A stretch of 64,000 bases of DNA from Haemonchus contortus (GCA_000469685.2 LS997565.1:31528645-31592644), one strand, 5' to 3'. Shown: positions 11,270 to 25,500, counted from the stretch's first letter. Notes: generated by a model not told the origin, from the sequence alone. Numbers and translations: made by a program.

Positions 11270-14148
11270 GATAATTCCTTCGCTTTGAACGCTGGTTCTC
11301 GAAATTTCTCTCTTCTGGTTCTTATTTTCCTTACCTTGTGTCGTTCTTTCATCTTCCATTGAAGCCACTAATCCATTGGTGATGTCTGCCTCAAAGTTGT
11401 TGTTTGTTTGTTTGTTTTCGTTCTACCATCTCTCGCATTTGTCTCGAGGATCAACTATTTTGAGTCTTGAACAACTTTTGAGAGGTTACTTTTTTTTTTT
11501 GAAAGGTAAACAACCAAAAATCAGGTAGTTGAGCACAGCAAAACTTCGAAGGGTGCAACGTTGCATTCGTTCCATTCGATCCCATTCGCTAGGCAAAGAA
11601 GCGGTTGTGGCGTTGTGTGCTGACGCCTAGCACTGGTTGATAGCAATGTGGGTGGGCAGCTACTGCTTGTACTCACTTGATCTTTACCTCTGCACCCATA
11701 GTTTTTTGAGGAATTAACGCTGGCGTGGTGAAAGAATCGGTCGAGAAAGGGTATTGAACCATTTAGCTGAACCGAGCAAAACTTAACCTCGATTTCCTCC
11801 CACCGTAGCGAGTGCCCAAGGCTAGGATTAACTACGAACACAGCACGTAAAATACACAACTGCTTCCCGAACTCATGGACCATATCGTATCCTTCCAAGA
11901 TTTTAAGGTTCAAATATTTGAACCCTTTTGTACTGTGGGTGGATCAGGATGCATTCTAGTGTTACCCTGAAAAGTGGATGTAAGGTAGAAGATAAAGTAA
12001 GTCATGTCACCAAGGTTGGTTTTGAATTAGCCTGGTTCCACAAAATCTTTGTGCCACTGGAGCGTCTCGGACTGACCTTGAGAACCGATATTCGTAACCA
12101 AAAAGCTCTAGTAAAGTTTTTGATCACGCGTTGTGAACTTCGTCCTCTCCCTATCACTTGCATATTTCTGGAAATCGGAGAGGATCGATCGTGGGTGTTT
12201 TCTTGCCGCCCGTGGATTTCACATTCATGACGACGCATCGCATATGCGATGTGTTACCTGCTTAGCCATTACGTGTCCGTGTCAGCGCTCAGAACGGCCC
12301 CGTCCAGTTCGAAAATGTGGTTTTGGTACTGTAAGTTGTAATGTCTAGTAATCTGGTACGAATCTCTCGTATTCATTGATTCACTGCTGAGCTCGCTCGC
12401 CAGTGATAGGATCTCCGTCTCAGTTGAACTCGGTCTCTGGGTTCTACCATGAACTTACAACTTGCATTCACGTATCCAGTTCATACAACGCCAAGCGCTT
12501 TCTTTCTGAAGTTCAGAAGGCTGTTAACCTCATTCGAGTGTGCCGTACGGATACTTGTTCATCTCAACGAAATACGTCATAATGGCTTTAAAACTGTTTT
12601 TCCAGTTGGGAAACTGTTGAATAATCCCCCTTGCATCGATCAATACTCCCATAAGTGTGTTGTTGCTCCAGCTGATCGCTCATTTCCACATGTGCCACGC
12701 GATACTTGGATACTGGTTTCAGATTGAATTTCCATAGAGAGCAGCCACACCTTATGACAGAGAGATTCCCGATGGCCTTGGTTCGCACCTTGTCCGAAAT
12801 GATATGCATGCATGCATGCATTCCATGTGAACATATCGTTTCTGTCATAAACCATATCATATGGGTGTTATCGACACCCATATAACATGGTTCTGTACTG
12901 ATTAATGCGCTTCAAGGAGGGGACCTCAAAAATCTTCTCATTCCTTCCTTCAGAAGCAGGCAAGCAAGGAGGGTGGGAGGTGGAGTCTGAATTTTTTCAC
13001 GTTACCCACCTCCGATTCTTTTCCTCGAAACTTCGACCTTTGCTGTATTTTTATTGTTCTTCTTTCATTTTAAATAGCTCCTATTGAGAAGGACACGATG
13101 ACAAAGTGTTTGCATGGGATAATCCTGGTGACTGCTAGTTCGACTCCAATAGTACGAGCATACGTCATCGTTCTCTATAACCTCCCGTGGTCCCTTTTCG
13201 CTTCGTCGGTTCTCGGTCTCTCTTGTGAAAAAGCTCTCATGAGATAGGCGGTGCAGTTGTCAATTGGGCATCCTCGCTTTTCGTTTCTCAGTTAACAAAT
13301 TTCTATCCCTACTGAGTATCGCAAAGTGGTAACAGTAGAGATGGTGGTTACAGTACAATTCGGATCAACAGAAGCTTCATAAGCTGATCTTTAGTGATAA
13401 AAAAGTGAACTTATCGATCCGAAAGTGAACTGAAAGATTCATTCTACTAAGTAGGCTGTTCGAGCATTGGAAAGGGAGACGTACGACGAGGAATTAGCCC
13501 CTTTCAATAAAGTTTGAGTGCTCGAAGGGGCTGAACTTCGTTGAATTGGTAACAACTAGTGTTTGTAGGAGCTTTGAAGATAGAGTCTTGATTCTTCAAA
13601 CTCGCCAGCTCTGCTTGAGAACCTTTGTAAACCCCTTATTCGCTTCAATATCTTTATATGTGCACCACGGCCACCGATTGCTGACGTGTTCTCCTTTCCC
13701 GTCAGATAGCAATAAGCTTATGGGCAATTGGCGTTTTTGACATCAAGCCGGGAAACGTCAAGCTTTGCTGCTTGTCAGTTCCATCTCGCTTCTTATGCTT
13801 TTGGTCAATTGCTCATCCATTTTCTGGTTTTTCATCGTTCTTATCCAATATCTGAAAAAGCTGTGATTTGAATGCGCTGTCTGTGATGCATCCTTTTTCC
13901 TGTATGCGTGAGATAAATGGCTTTGGGAGCGCTCAGAAATTCCCATTCCATTTTCAATGTGATGCCTCCAGTCATAAACTGAAAGCATACATCTCCGAGA
14001 ATAGCGCAAAGTCGGGAACTGAGTATTGATGACGACGAGTCTTTGTTTGGTTTTCTTCGAGGGGTTTGGTTTCCCACGTGACCGGTTCATCACCTCCAAA
14101 TAGCACCAGCAGATTAAAAAGGAAAAAAGGATAAAATCTTTGAGCACT
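11270..14148. other. intergenic DNA with minor simple repeats
   Basis: No gene recognised. There is a short TGCA-type run around 12804-12820 and a hairpin-capable stretch with ATGGGTGT and its complement near 12858-12882. Open frames are short and unsupported. Confidence 0.4.
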
Positions 14149-14149
14149 G

Positions 14150-14407
14150 CTCATCCCGTGTGTGGGATGCGCCCCGCTTTCGACTTCCATTCAAAATAGT
14201 AATGATGTATTGAATGCGTATGTGGCCCATACAATGAATTGCCAGCAAATTCACAAGTCACTGTGTTTATCCTCTCAGACGAGTCTGGTTCTAACTAACC
14301 GGCCCCGTAGGGATGATAGGCTCGGATGTCCCGGGCTGATATCGATCCGGGATTCGAACCTGTGACCATGTGTGATAGTACGCCACTTGCCCCTACACCA
14401 CCGCCCA
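14150..14407 (-). repeat. tRNA-derived SINE, near full length
   Basis: On the minus strand this starts with GGGCGGTGGTGTAGGGGCAA (A-box-like) and has a B-box GGTTCGAATCCC near 14351-14362. The shared body follows, including the GAGGATAAACACAG segment and GAATGGAAGTCGAAAGCG. It ends near 14150. Confidence 0.82.
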
Positions 14408-15034
14408 TTACATCAGCAGATTAGAAACCAATACTATTTCCGCATGTGAGAGTCCCATCTAACTATGAAAGTGATCTTCCTAGACACCTTCCGAGGCCCT
14501 TTCAATGCATACCCGCACTTTCCGAAGATATCTTGCTTTTTCACTTTAATGATTGGTCCGTCCAATGTCATGACTTCCGTTGAAAGTGTAGAGAACCTCT
14601 TTCTTTGCTTCTTCTCCCTTTCAGCCTTAACCTCACGCCGTCACAGTTCTTATCAGACGTCTCATTCGCCTCCATTCCCAAACATTTTCTGCGACATTTT
14701 TAATACTCGTGCGATACTTTCTTTTGACGTTTTTCCAATTTTTCCTTCGTGCTTTCTCGAGATTCTTTGCTCTGAACTTCGAAGTTTGGACCTTTCTTAC
14801 TATTTCTTCCCCGCGAACCATCACAGCTGCCGCTTCCGTGCGTCAAGGTGGAGGGAGCCATGTTCATGGTAGTTCTAATCATGAGCAGTCGCGTCAGACA
14901 TGGTCATCCTACATGGCTCTTCATTGGAGCATCGTGATCATGCCTTTCTTGCCTTTCTTTACTGTTACTTACTACCTTACTTACCTTTCTTGTCTTTATC
15001 TATGCCGATTATTATTGCGGCCGTTATGGCTTGG

Positions 15035-15560
15035 TTGTCATCAACAGCTTGTATTTTTCTCAAGAATCGTAATTCATCGACTTGTTCGATGCTCTCTCAT
15101 AACGTCTCAAGGCAGGCAATCTATCCTTCCCGACGCTCGAAAACTTGCTCTCTTCCTCGTTAACGTGGAGGCCTATTTCTGCCAGGGCCTTTCTGTAACT
15201 TTTGTACATTGCCAAGGAGTTCCTATTTTGGCTTGCGGTTGAAGGGCAGGGAAGGGAACGTCATCAACATACGGAATCTCCCTTAGTGGCCTATGGATTT
15301 CCTAGCTACAGCATCAGAAGTTAGCAAGACGAGAAAAAAAGTGCAGATCTTTGGTGTATCCAAACGACAGAGTCAATTTCATTTGTCTCCATGGTGCGTT
15401 CGCCCATTCATGCCGCCCATATCTTCTAGAACATCCTTCCCATTCTCCGTTGAATTGCCTTCATAGCATCGGTCAGCAGTAGACGCATACACGCCTCTTC
15501 CAGGTCGAGGAAGGCTCGGTTGCTGGTCTTGGTCGGACGTTTTTCTCACAATTTCATCAT
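15035..15560 (-). pseudogene. decayed non-LTR reverse transcriptase
   Basis: Read on the minus strand across several frame breaks, the order of motifs is that of a LINE polymerase: AFLDLEEA (motif A, near 15510), an HQRSAL stretch where HQGSALSPLLF is usual (motif B, near 15345), PYVDDV (motif C, near 15257-15275, usually YADD), then a LHVNEEESKF-like stretch and IEQVDELRFL near 15070-15100. Stops and frameshifts are frequent. Minus-strand frames at about 15900-16260 may be its upstream endonuclease-polymerase linker, but no motif there is decisive. The plus-strand 177-codon frame over 14709-15242 is partly the antisense shadow of this relic. Confidence 0.6.
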
Positions 15561-16804
15561 CGCTATGAAGTCAGCATCTGCGTGGGCTACCCGGACATGA
15601 AGCGGAATTGCTCCCTTGAAATGTTTCTCCAGTTTTAGTCGACTCTTACAGTTTCATTTATTTGAAGCCAACTCAATCCCTTGGGAAATGGGACACTTCT
15701 TCACATCCCTTTTCGGCTTTGAAATAGGGACAACATCACTACTTATCCAGCAAACTAACATCTTTCGTTTTGCAGTTACGGTGTTCCTTAAATGGGTGAG
15801 ATATCTTATTCATGACTATTGCCTTTCATGCTTTGAATCATGGCATGTTTGGTCTAATCGTCTTCTCAACCATCATTTTCCATTTTGTTCCAGCTCACCC
15901 TCTGTCTAGCAAGCAGTAGCATCCTGAAAGCCATCTGCCGCGCGCGACTTCGATCATAAACTTGCTGATGTTTCCTTCATGCACTCTCTTGCCTTCGACT
16001 GGCTCCTTCACAGTGGTTCTTGGCCACTAAAATAGGGCTCACTACCTTGATGTCTGGTAAGCCCTAACTGGGCTCCGGATAGCGGAGAGACGAGTATGCC
16101 TTTTTCCGAACCCTCCAGCTTTGGACGGAGCCCACTGAACTGTGAATGTTTCGGCAGTGCCCCTTCGTCTCTCTTTCCTCCTTTTCCATCTTTTCAACCA
16201 CCTCCTTTCCAAACCAAGTTGTCTTGTGTTCCTTGGTTATCTCGAATCTTCTGCACACCGTGAGAAAACCTTATCAGTGATCTGGTGAACCATTTGGAGG
16301 AGTCTTTTTTCCATTTGGAGTGACCTTATCAAACACATCTGCTCAGCCTCAAATAGCTTTTGTTACATAGAGAGGTTCTTAGCAATATCTGCTAGATAAA
16401 GATTACACTGCAAAACTTTTTATCCGCTTGACTATAGCATAAAATCTTCTACAACTTTGAAGGATGATCTTCTATCCTTCCCTGGGAGCCCTATTTTCAC
16501 GAGGACCGTTTGATGCGTAACTGAGATTGGAGGAAAGTTGAAAATTCTGTCTTTCTCAGAAGATCTTTTTCGCGATCAATCCTTCTCCGCTTCGCTATCA
16601 AAATGTTCTTGTAAATGTCTATTTTAAAACCCACCGTTGTAACTTGGAATGGCTCATCAATCAGTTTCTATGCAACTTTTTTTGTCTAATAGTGCCATCC
16701 CTCTGTGGCTACAATATACAGTAGAAAGTTGAAATGAAGTCGTCAGCATTTGCTCAAGCTCCCAATTGTTGTCTGCGTGAGAATAGGAGTCTCCCACGTA
16801 GACA

Positions 16805-16926
16805 TCGAGGATGATTTCGAGGGGTGGAAGGCTCGGCTGGTCCAGGCGAATATCAATTTGGGATTCAAACCCATGGCCATGCTTGTGTGATAGTGCGCCA
16901 CTTTTCTCTACAACACCTTCACCCCA
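16805..16926 (-). repeat. tRNA-derived SINE, head fragment
   Basis: On the minus strand this carries the tRNA-like head (GGGGTGAAGGTGTTGTAGAG) and a degenerate B-box (GGTTTGAATCCC) near 16865, followed by the first part of the body (CCTGGACCAGCCGAGCCTTCC). The rest of the body is absent. Confidence 0.65.
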
Positions 16927-16929
16927 CGT

Positions 16930-19900
16930 ATGAAAATGATGTGGAGGACGAGATCGCAGCCTTGTGCGATTGCGGGGGCAGTCGGCTACAGCAAGGCCAA
17001 AAAGGTCAAAAGTTGTCCAGGGTCACGACTATTTGCTGATTGTTTTGATTTCTAACATTTATGCTCCATTTTGAATGGTGTAGTCTCCATAACGCCGATT
17101 GAATACGTCCTCTTTGGGACTTGAATGTCTGAACGAAGCCGGCTTTATAGCCCTTATTGCGCTCTTTCTAGGCTGTTTTTCGACCCGACAGCGCCTAATA
17201 CGGCCTTTGTGAAGGCAACTGTTTCGTTCTGCTTGCTGAAAATCGCGGAAAGCATTTTCAACACGAACTCTGCCTTTAGGCAACAGAACGGTGTGGAAAA
17301 TAGTCGATTTTCATGTCAGAATTTCATCTTCCAAGGATGAGTTGGCCGATTTCGAGAGTAGGGAGATGAGACTGTTTTGTGCGAGCACTGATGGGCGGAG
17401 GGGATTTCCCGGCGGTGATAAGAGAACAACTGCCAAACTCCACCGTCCCCCTAATAGCATTCAGTGGGATAATGTGCAAGTACCATAGAAAGGCAATAAG
17501 CCTAGGAGTGAGAACAGCTTTTATCCTGGTCAATGTCAGTAATATTTTGAAAAATAGGTGAATATAAAGCAAAAGCGCAGAAATACAGTAACCACAACAG
17601 GAGCTTAGCAGAACAAAGCGGCTTAGCATCCCAACTGAAGTTAAACTTCATTGTACATGATCGAAAAATACTTGTTTTTAGTCATTAAGGAAGAAGTTAT
17701 AAACCAACTATAATGGTTGAGAAGATCCCTCGCCCACCCCTTCCCTTCCGTGAACTGTTTTTGAGGTTCATTGATATAGAACTCTCTGGACAAGTCTTCT
17801 TGCTGGTTGAATTCTAGCGTACGATGTAGAGTGCCCTGTGAATGAAGGTGAAGGGTACTGGAACACTACAGAAACTACAACTGCAAATTTATGGATGTGC
17901 CATGACTCAAGAAAAAAACCCATTCAAGGCTAAATCACTGCTCAGGGATGAATGCTGACCCTCCGATTACAATTGAGGTAATCTGATAACCGTTATGGAG
18001 TTTTAATGGGAGAACAAATCGCCGGAGGGTGGGTGGGAAATTGGACGCAAGTCCACTTTTCCCTTTTTTCCTGACTTAGGTGCATATCTACAGATCATGT
18101 GCATGTCATGTATGCTCATGCACATGCCATGTATGTCATGCCATTGTTATGCAAGCAATATCGAAGTGGAAAGCGGAATATTTCCTCTTCATTTATTAAC
18201 TCTATGTCCAATTGCCTGAAATTCAAGTATGAATTTCGTGTTGGTACCGCTTTGTTATTGATTTCGGTGCATATCATGTGTACCTCGGAATGCTCCAGCA
18301 GATTCTTTCTTGAAATTTTCACCTGTCAAAAGAGAGGAGATAACTTGCGTTGGAGACACGGGGGACGATGTCATCTGCTGTCGTGCCTGTTGCCACCTCA
18401 CTCAGTGGTAACTCTACACCAAATTAGTAAACAGCGATGCCATACGATAGACAGCATCTGTTTGGCTCCGACATCCCTACGGCTTTCTGAGGCTAAAGGT
18501 TGGGTATTCATGCCCATTATGGTTTTGCGCGCAAGGATTTCTGAGTCTGTCAATGCAACCTCCATTCTTTCATCATGGGAACTGATCTCTATATCTCTAT
18601 GGCCCCTTCAATCATGCTACCCCTATTGATAAAAAGCGGTCGACTTAATGACTAAGGAGGTACTTTGAACTATGGAGATCTCCTTGAGCTACTCTTGTAT
18701 TTATGGTTCTGTGCCAATGAGCTTCGATGCCATGATTCCCTGCCTGCCTCTTGGGAGCATAGAAGGTAAATCAAATGGATTGATGTGCGGCATCTTTTGA
18801 CCGTATGCATTTTAAGAAAGATCAACCTCATTTTGAGCACTTTATTTCTGAAGCATAAATGGGAATCACTTAAGGACACTTCAGAGCAGCTTTACAATAC
18901 ATAACATATATATTTATGTCTATCAATTCTGCTTTTATCTTAGCTCTGGTTTCGATCTCTGATACCAAAAAAGGCCTAATTTTCACAATTGGAAGCTATT
19001 TTTATGATAGTGGGCTGGGGGGATTTTCCAATGTGATTCCTTGAAGGACGATAATGTAGTCCGTCCCATGTGATTTGTTATTTATTGCAAAAATGCTAAG
19101 GGAACACTTCTTCAGTCTTTTTTCCCACTTCTGAAAGGAAATGGGTATGGGTTCAATGTTTTATTAGTAATCGCATCTCTATCGTCCAGTCGTCCTTTTA
19201 TTTCCGTTCATACTCAACCTCGCTCTTTCGCTATTGCTGTCTACCTTTATTTATAGATGTTGAATGAAAGGAATTGATAGATGTTGAATGAAAGGAAACA
19301 GCGTGGACAGGTGAGTAGTCATGTCTTTTCCACCATTTGTGAGCTTTCGTCTTGCCTGTTCCGCTGAGGCCCTTCACTGCTAGGGGATCGATTGGTCAGG
19401 ATGAACCCATGTAGAAGTGGAATTAAACCGTGGTTTCAGCAGAAATCGGTCTGACAGATCTGTAGCTAACGCAAATATAGGCTCTCTCGCTGCTATCTGA
19501 AAACCTTTCGATGAGATTTTTCGCTGAGCGCCCTTCCCTTTACGTCATCATTTCTAATCTTTTTTTATGAAAATTCATCACATTCTTAATAACTGATATG
19601 ATTAGATGGCATAGTGTATAACAACGTTTTCCCAGCATTTCCTGATGTTCGAGCCGATACGCTTTTGCTAACGGTTTCCCAGGGAACGGGGGAATTACGT
19701 GGATTAGCCTTTCTGCAGCCATAGCCGGTCATCCCTATGGGTGCAAAGCAATTTTCTATTTTCACTGTCGCTATAGTATTTTTTGAAGTTCTAAGTTAAT
19801 CCCTTCCATTCCCAATATGGAAAAGGGCAATAGGCCTATGTTGTTTACTTGCTGAATTTGCGAACGTTTTGAATCGATTTCTGGTAACAATAGAGGTGTC

Positions 19901-22900
19901 CATGACCATTTTAGCTGTATTCAGCTGTCGTACATAATCCCATGGGCGACATATCAAGTGAAGAGGATTATTGGGTGGGAGTAGATAGATACGATTCGGC
20001 TTTGTAACGTTCGTTTCACAAGTGTCATTTGATTTTTGATTGCATTGAATTAGGAGATGGAAATGGGCTCCCTCCCTATTTGCCCTGCAAGGGTGCGCTG
20101 TAGGCGAGCCGGGCGTCAGAACCCTCTACTACAAAGCAAGGATCGACGAGCTGTTTCATCTGCAGCCAGAGGGACCATCACACCGGTGGTCCCTCCTTTC
20201 TTTTCCACCCGTTCATTTGCGAGAAACATAAGATATGAAGCACTATGAAGAAATCCCTTGTTACCATCTCTTATTTTCTGGTTCTACTTCCTACCTCTTG
20301 TATTTATGAGCCCAATTCTCCTGAATTATCTCTCCGACTGACCATTCATCTACATAAGATTAACTAGGGACACCACTTAATCATAATTTCGTGCGGCGTA
20401 TACCCCTTTTTCCCCGTCCATAATCCCTGGCCCGTTCGGTTCGTCTCCATTTGAAGTGCTTACTCTGAACGGTTGCTCGTCACCGGGGCACGCTATTTCT
20501 GACATTTGCTCAGTGCTCTGCTTTTCTTCGTCTCTCTCCGTATGCGCCCATTTGCCTTCTTTCTTTACACTGCGCTTTCGCTTTGCTATTCGGTTCACTG
20601 CGTTTTATAGGGTTATGACTTCTGAAATATAGCTTTCCGTACAGCCATCAATGTCCGCTGTAAAGCCCACACACAATTTCCTCTGCAGCCTAGTCTAATC
20701 TTTCAAAATGGGCTTTTTCATTGAATAGGAATCACTGATAAGTCCTGTACGACAAGTTCACTTCATGATCGCCTTCTTCAAATCTGCAAAGATGGAAGCA
20801 GGGGAAGCTCGTTCAAACCCATTTTTACTGGATCATAAACTTCAGGGACAGCATCATGGGAATCTGGTAAGGCACTTTGCGATGAAAATGGGTATTGAGG
20901 ATTCTCTTCTAGATGAGCCAGTGGTCCCCCAAGGGAAAACCTCCAAAACCAGCTCAGCTGACGTACACGCTCCGAAGCAGACGAAACCCCAGACGTCGTA
21001 GAGGTTGTGGGGGTTAGACCGTTCGCACCGGGACCAACACATTGCTTGCAAGCAGCCTACTGTAGCGAACTGTATGCAGTGACACAAAGCTCGCCCAATA
21101 TCCCTTCCATGTAATTTTTGTGGTCACACTCTCGTCCATCCCCCAATTTTGCTACTTTTTTTCAAGCCTTATAGTTCTCTGAACACGCCGACTTTCTCCT
21201 TTTCGCCACTTTTGCATTACTTTAAACTTCTATTTAGATTTTTTTTATCACTTCCCCTATTCATCTGAATAAACCAGAATTGTCGTAAACAGTGCTCTCG
21301 AGACAAAGCAGTGGGGAATTCAAAAAGGCAGATCTTCATCCCCTCCAACCGAGCAGCGATCCTATCACCTTTGTGTGATGTCGTTCATGCTATTGAGAGC
21401 TGTTAATGGGCTGTTTTTAGAAAGAAGAGCCTTCCGTTTTTTAGATCCTGAAGGAAATTGTAACACAGAGACATTAGTGGGGTAATGGTCACCATCCACC
21501 TTGAATTGATGGGTACCAGTCAGCAGGCGCCATCACCATCATGCTGCAGCTATCTCACCGTGTGCAACAATTTGGGTGGTTTTGATACGACCACTCCCTA
21601 GGTACTAGCCTTTTTGCAGCAACCGATAAAAGAACTCTCCTCTTTATTGAATTGTTCTCATTCTCCATTTTCTTTTTCGTAAATTGATGTTTCTTGTTTC
21701 CCTAACTCTTTCAACAAGTAGGAATACTACAAATAGCAATTTGCGAAAGATAGAGAAACTTCGAAAAACAGAGATTGCTCTAATAATTGCTGGTTTGAAG
21801 GGCGATATCGTTTGAGGACCACCCGAGGTCATTGCGTACGTTGACCCACTTTCTCTCGGCGCCTACACTGACGCCTTTTGTCCCACACCCGAGTTGAAAA
21901 CTCCGCCACGAACATAGGCCAGTTAAACCGTTCCCATTGGTTGGTCGAAATATATTTTTTTTACATTAGAGATGGGATTTCCAATTATGATGAATCGACT
22001 TTGTTTCAAACTTTAACAGCAGTGAAGTGTGATGCGCTATACCTCCTTGCAGCTCCTTTCCCTTTTTCTGTTCGTCCGTGTCCTTCTGAAGAGGAAGAGG
22101 TTGGTGGGAAGGGCACCGCACACACCTAATAGATGCTGTTAAAAATCCAATGACGAACCCTAACGTGATGGATAGAATGTTTGCAACCCGCAGAATTGGT
22201 AGCTGCGGTCCTATACTGGGATGAATATTAGATTGGGTACATTTCAAGTCTGAGAGAAACCCATATGAAATCCCCTCATGTGTAGGTCGATACAATGACC
22301 TGATGTTGCCGTGGATCGAGAAGATTCATTGTGGGAATGGCGTTCGAAGATAGTAAAGTCATAATCGGAAGGAGCAAGGGCTAAAAGTGTGGTGGGTGGA
22401 GAAGTTTGAGAAAGCCACGCTGCCATTTTACTATTCCTCGCCATCGCGATGTGGTCTTGCGGTGTCGTGCCAGAAGTGATTTTGATTTGCTGCTCGCTTG
22501 CTTTCCCTCTTTGATTTTCATAGCTAACTACAGCTATCAAAAACCGCCAAACCCTTCAGAAGTTTCAGGTGACTGTACACCACGAAAGCTACATGAAATA
22601 GATATACATAGGCCCATTTTTTCATACGAGTCGAAGGATGCCTTGCGTCGTAGACCAATCGGATTTGGCTATGGACTACAGCATTCAGTTCTTATCGCTT
22701 TCGATAAGAAGGTCGAGAATATCCGCAAGACTTCCTTCCACCCATGGCGTACTGATTGGAGGTGCGGAATTCCTACTGACCACATACATTAACTCATCGT
22801 TTGGTAATCTTATGATAATGTGATAATCTTGTGTGGATAAGGGCTGGCTGCCACTTCTCGGTGATGCGGTAGAATCTGCCTCGATATGATTCTGTTTCAA

Positions 22901-23180
22901 GGTCGTCAGATATCACGTCCCTCGATCTTTTGAAATGGGTGAGTCAGCGGAGGGGTTACGTATTCCTTGTAAGCTCTAAGAAAGCAGCGATGACATTATA
23001 TTGAGGCCAAAAGTAGAAGAAGCAATCTCACGCTCTGAATTTGCTATTCGGATGGCATCATTCGCCGAGATAACTTAACAGTCACTTGCTGAACTGAGGT
23101 TTATGTTAAGATGCTTACGTTGGGCTACCTTCCTCTATCGTAAATGGTCCGGAGCCTACCTCGAGAGGGAAAACGGTGTC
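16930..23180. other. long intergenic stretch, no gene recognised
   Basis: No exon chain or protein signature found on either strand. Minor items: a CATGT-rich stretch at about 18090-18145, and a 19-bp direct repeat (AGATGTTGAATGAAAGGAA) around 19256-19297. The longer frames, such as 18099-18629 (+) and 22406-22792 (+), have no recognisable domain and no consistent splice signals. Confidence 0.4.
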
Positions 23181-23184
23181 ATAG

Positions 23185-23235
23185 TGGCTGGTTTCATAGT
23201 CCGCGACCGGTCGCGCGACTGGTCGCTCGCAAAAT
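23185..23235. repeat. fragment of CATAGTCCGCG terminal-repeat family
   Basis: TGGCTGGTTTCATAGTCCGC followed by GACCGGTCGC matches the terminal repeat of the small element at 42535-42754. The opposite terminus was not found, so this is probably a solo end or deleted copy. Confidence 0.5.
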
Positions 23236-24462
23236 CGTGAAAGATGCCAAGACCATGAAAGATGCCAGTCACGCAACATGTCCCGATTCTTGTTAACCAA
23301 GCTTCTGCTGGCGGGCTCCATTTTATGGATGATTTAAGCAAGCGAGCTTGGAAAAATGCTCGGAGAGGGTGACATTCCATCCTACTCGCCCTATCCTACT
23401 ACTACACAAGCTCGTTTTAAACTTTGAACCAGCAGGTCTATCGAGAAGTTAAACATAATCAAAAACATCTAAGAGGATTCTATTTTTGGTAAATTCGTTG
23501 AGGTAACAGTGAATCCACGGTGTTTCATAAACGTAGATATCGAAGTGCTGAGAGTGTTTAACACCATTCCATCGTCTTCTATTATTCAGCTGGCGGTAGA
23601 GGTAATATTTGTGGAGGACCAGACTGCCTGACGTGTTTGGAATACGACCGTGCGTTATTAGCGGATAATCTTTGCCGTGCCTCCCTTCCAACTTCCCAGC
23701 GCTCAGCAAACATATGTAGTTCTGTGACTCATACCTTAATAATTATGCTATTTCTTGTTATATCATTGAACATGTTTTCGGTTATTGGGTAGCACCACAT
23801 GTCCTCCCATATTGCTATTCGATAAGTTTGTCAGATTTTTCAAATTCTTATCATTTTCGTTTGTCATGAAGTGGGAGATGAGCAAAGAGACAAGGAATTT
23901 AATTGGACGTAGTAAGATGTCATTGATTGTGGAAAGGAGGTCGTGACGTGTCCATGAAATATCTTCCTTCGCTTTCAAGAAAGTAATCTAACCACACGTT
24001 CTGATTTTTGTTCTTGGTTCGCAGATTTCTCTTCCGTTCCATCTTTTTTGCTTTAAATCACTGGTAGACTAGTAATCATGGAGCAAATTGTCTATGTCCC
24101 AAATACGGTGAATTCGCTTAGAGCAGGGCAGCGTAAGATATGATTGCTCTCACCCTAATGATGCATTGCATTTCTTGTGAAGAGGAAATTATTTCTTTCA
24201 AAAATACGCAGAAAAAAAGGGAGGGTCATGAACAATTTAAAAATGCTCAAGCCGTATGCTATTCTTGCCAAACCGGAGGATGACGAGTGCTTCTCGAAAG
24301 TGGGTGGAATAAGGGTGAATGATTATCTAAGGTATAGAAAGGCAAAAACCATAGGCTATGCTGCCAGTTAGTCCCATTCTGGAGATCTCGGGGTTTTGTC
24401 AATAGTATACAATGACATGTGAGCGCAAGCCGATGTCCAAACCAATGCTTTAACACTCCGAG

Positions 24463-24560
24463 ACGAGTCTGGGATTCAATAAGCCCAGGAATTAAAGGCT
24501 CGATTGGTTTAGACGGGTATCCCTTGAGGCCTGATCCCGGACCACTATATTTGCTAACGC
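24463..24560 (-). repeat. tRNA-derived SINE, diverged fragment
   Basis: Order of GACGAGTCTGG, GGCTCGATTGG, ACGGGTATC and GATCCCGGACC resembles the minus-strand body and head of the SINE, with rearrangements. This is a weak match compared with the copies at 14.2 and 25.2 kb. Confidence 0.4.
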
Positions 24561-25236
24561 CGCCAGACGTCGATCTCGTCTTCGTCCTCTGCACTAGTAC
24601 GTCCCCCGTCCACAGTATTCATCGCAACATCCTGGTCTAGTGTTCCATGGTTGGACCGAGCGCTTGGTAGTGGGGCTGTCAACACTACCCCACTTCGGCT
24701 CACTGAAGTCACTTGGGACTTGTAGGATCTGGTTTGGATGGTTTGGATCTAGAAAGTGAATCCGTGTAGGTGATCCAGTCTAATGTCAGAGTTTGAGGAT
24801 GCGGAAGTTTTTTCAAAAAATTTCATTTGCTTTCATGATGGTGAGCTAGATCGCTTCCAGCGAACGGCGGAGAGCAAGAAGGCTTAATCAGGGGTGGCAG
24901 TTAAATTGGGTAAATGAGTTTTACTAATTGACTTGAAAATTTCTGGTTTAATATCCGCATTTTCCACCCCACTCTTTCATCCTCCGAGATCATTTTGCCG
25001 GCAATTGGTTGCAAACTTGTTTGGAAGGGCAAAACTAATCAACTGAACCGAATCGTTGACTTTACGACTTCTAGCTGCTGCCACTGTATAAGTTAGATTT
25101 AGTATAAAGTATTTGTCATCAATCAATCCCGTCACTTCCATTGTAAATCGTAGTGAGCGTATTGAGCGGGTCCGACTACTGAAGGTGGACATCCCTTTTA
25201 CAAGTCTTTGCTCCTATCTTCTCTCACGTGTTTGGA

Positions 25237-25500
25237 GGGCAGAGGTGATGTAGTGGTAAGTAACCCAGTATCACACACGCATGGTCACAGGTTCGAATCC
25301 CGGATCCATATACACCTAGGCCAACCAAACCTACCATCCCTCCAGTGTCGGTTAAACTTACCAGTCTGGTCGTGGAGGATAACTTATTTATGGGCCATCC
25401 ACCGCACCTCATTATATAGGCCCATACGAATTAAATACCCCCTACGATTCTGAATGAAAGTCGAGTGCGTGGGCGCATCTCAAAGCAGATTTGATCACAC
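25237..25500 (+). repeat. tRNA-derived SINE, best-preserved copy
   Basis: The head has an A-box-like stretch (GATGTAGTGGTAAG, near 25247-25260) and a perfect eukaryotic B-box GGTTCGAATCC at about 25290-25300. The shared body follows, with GTCGTGGAGGATAACTT, ATTCTGAATGAAAGTCGAG and the tail GGCGCATCTCAAAGCAGATT. The preserved B-box makes this the copy most likely to have been recently transcribed by RNA polymerase III. It is not a tRNA gene because no cloverleaf closes 3' of the B-box. Confidence 0.85.

Noticed and set aside
14709..15242. 177-codon plus-strand open frame
   Set aside because: No domain; partly antisense to the reverse transcriptase relic.
25237..25320. Genuine tRNA gene
   Set aside because: A- and B-boxes are present but no acceptor stem closes, and the sequence continues into the shared SINE body.
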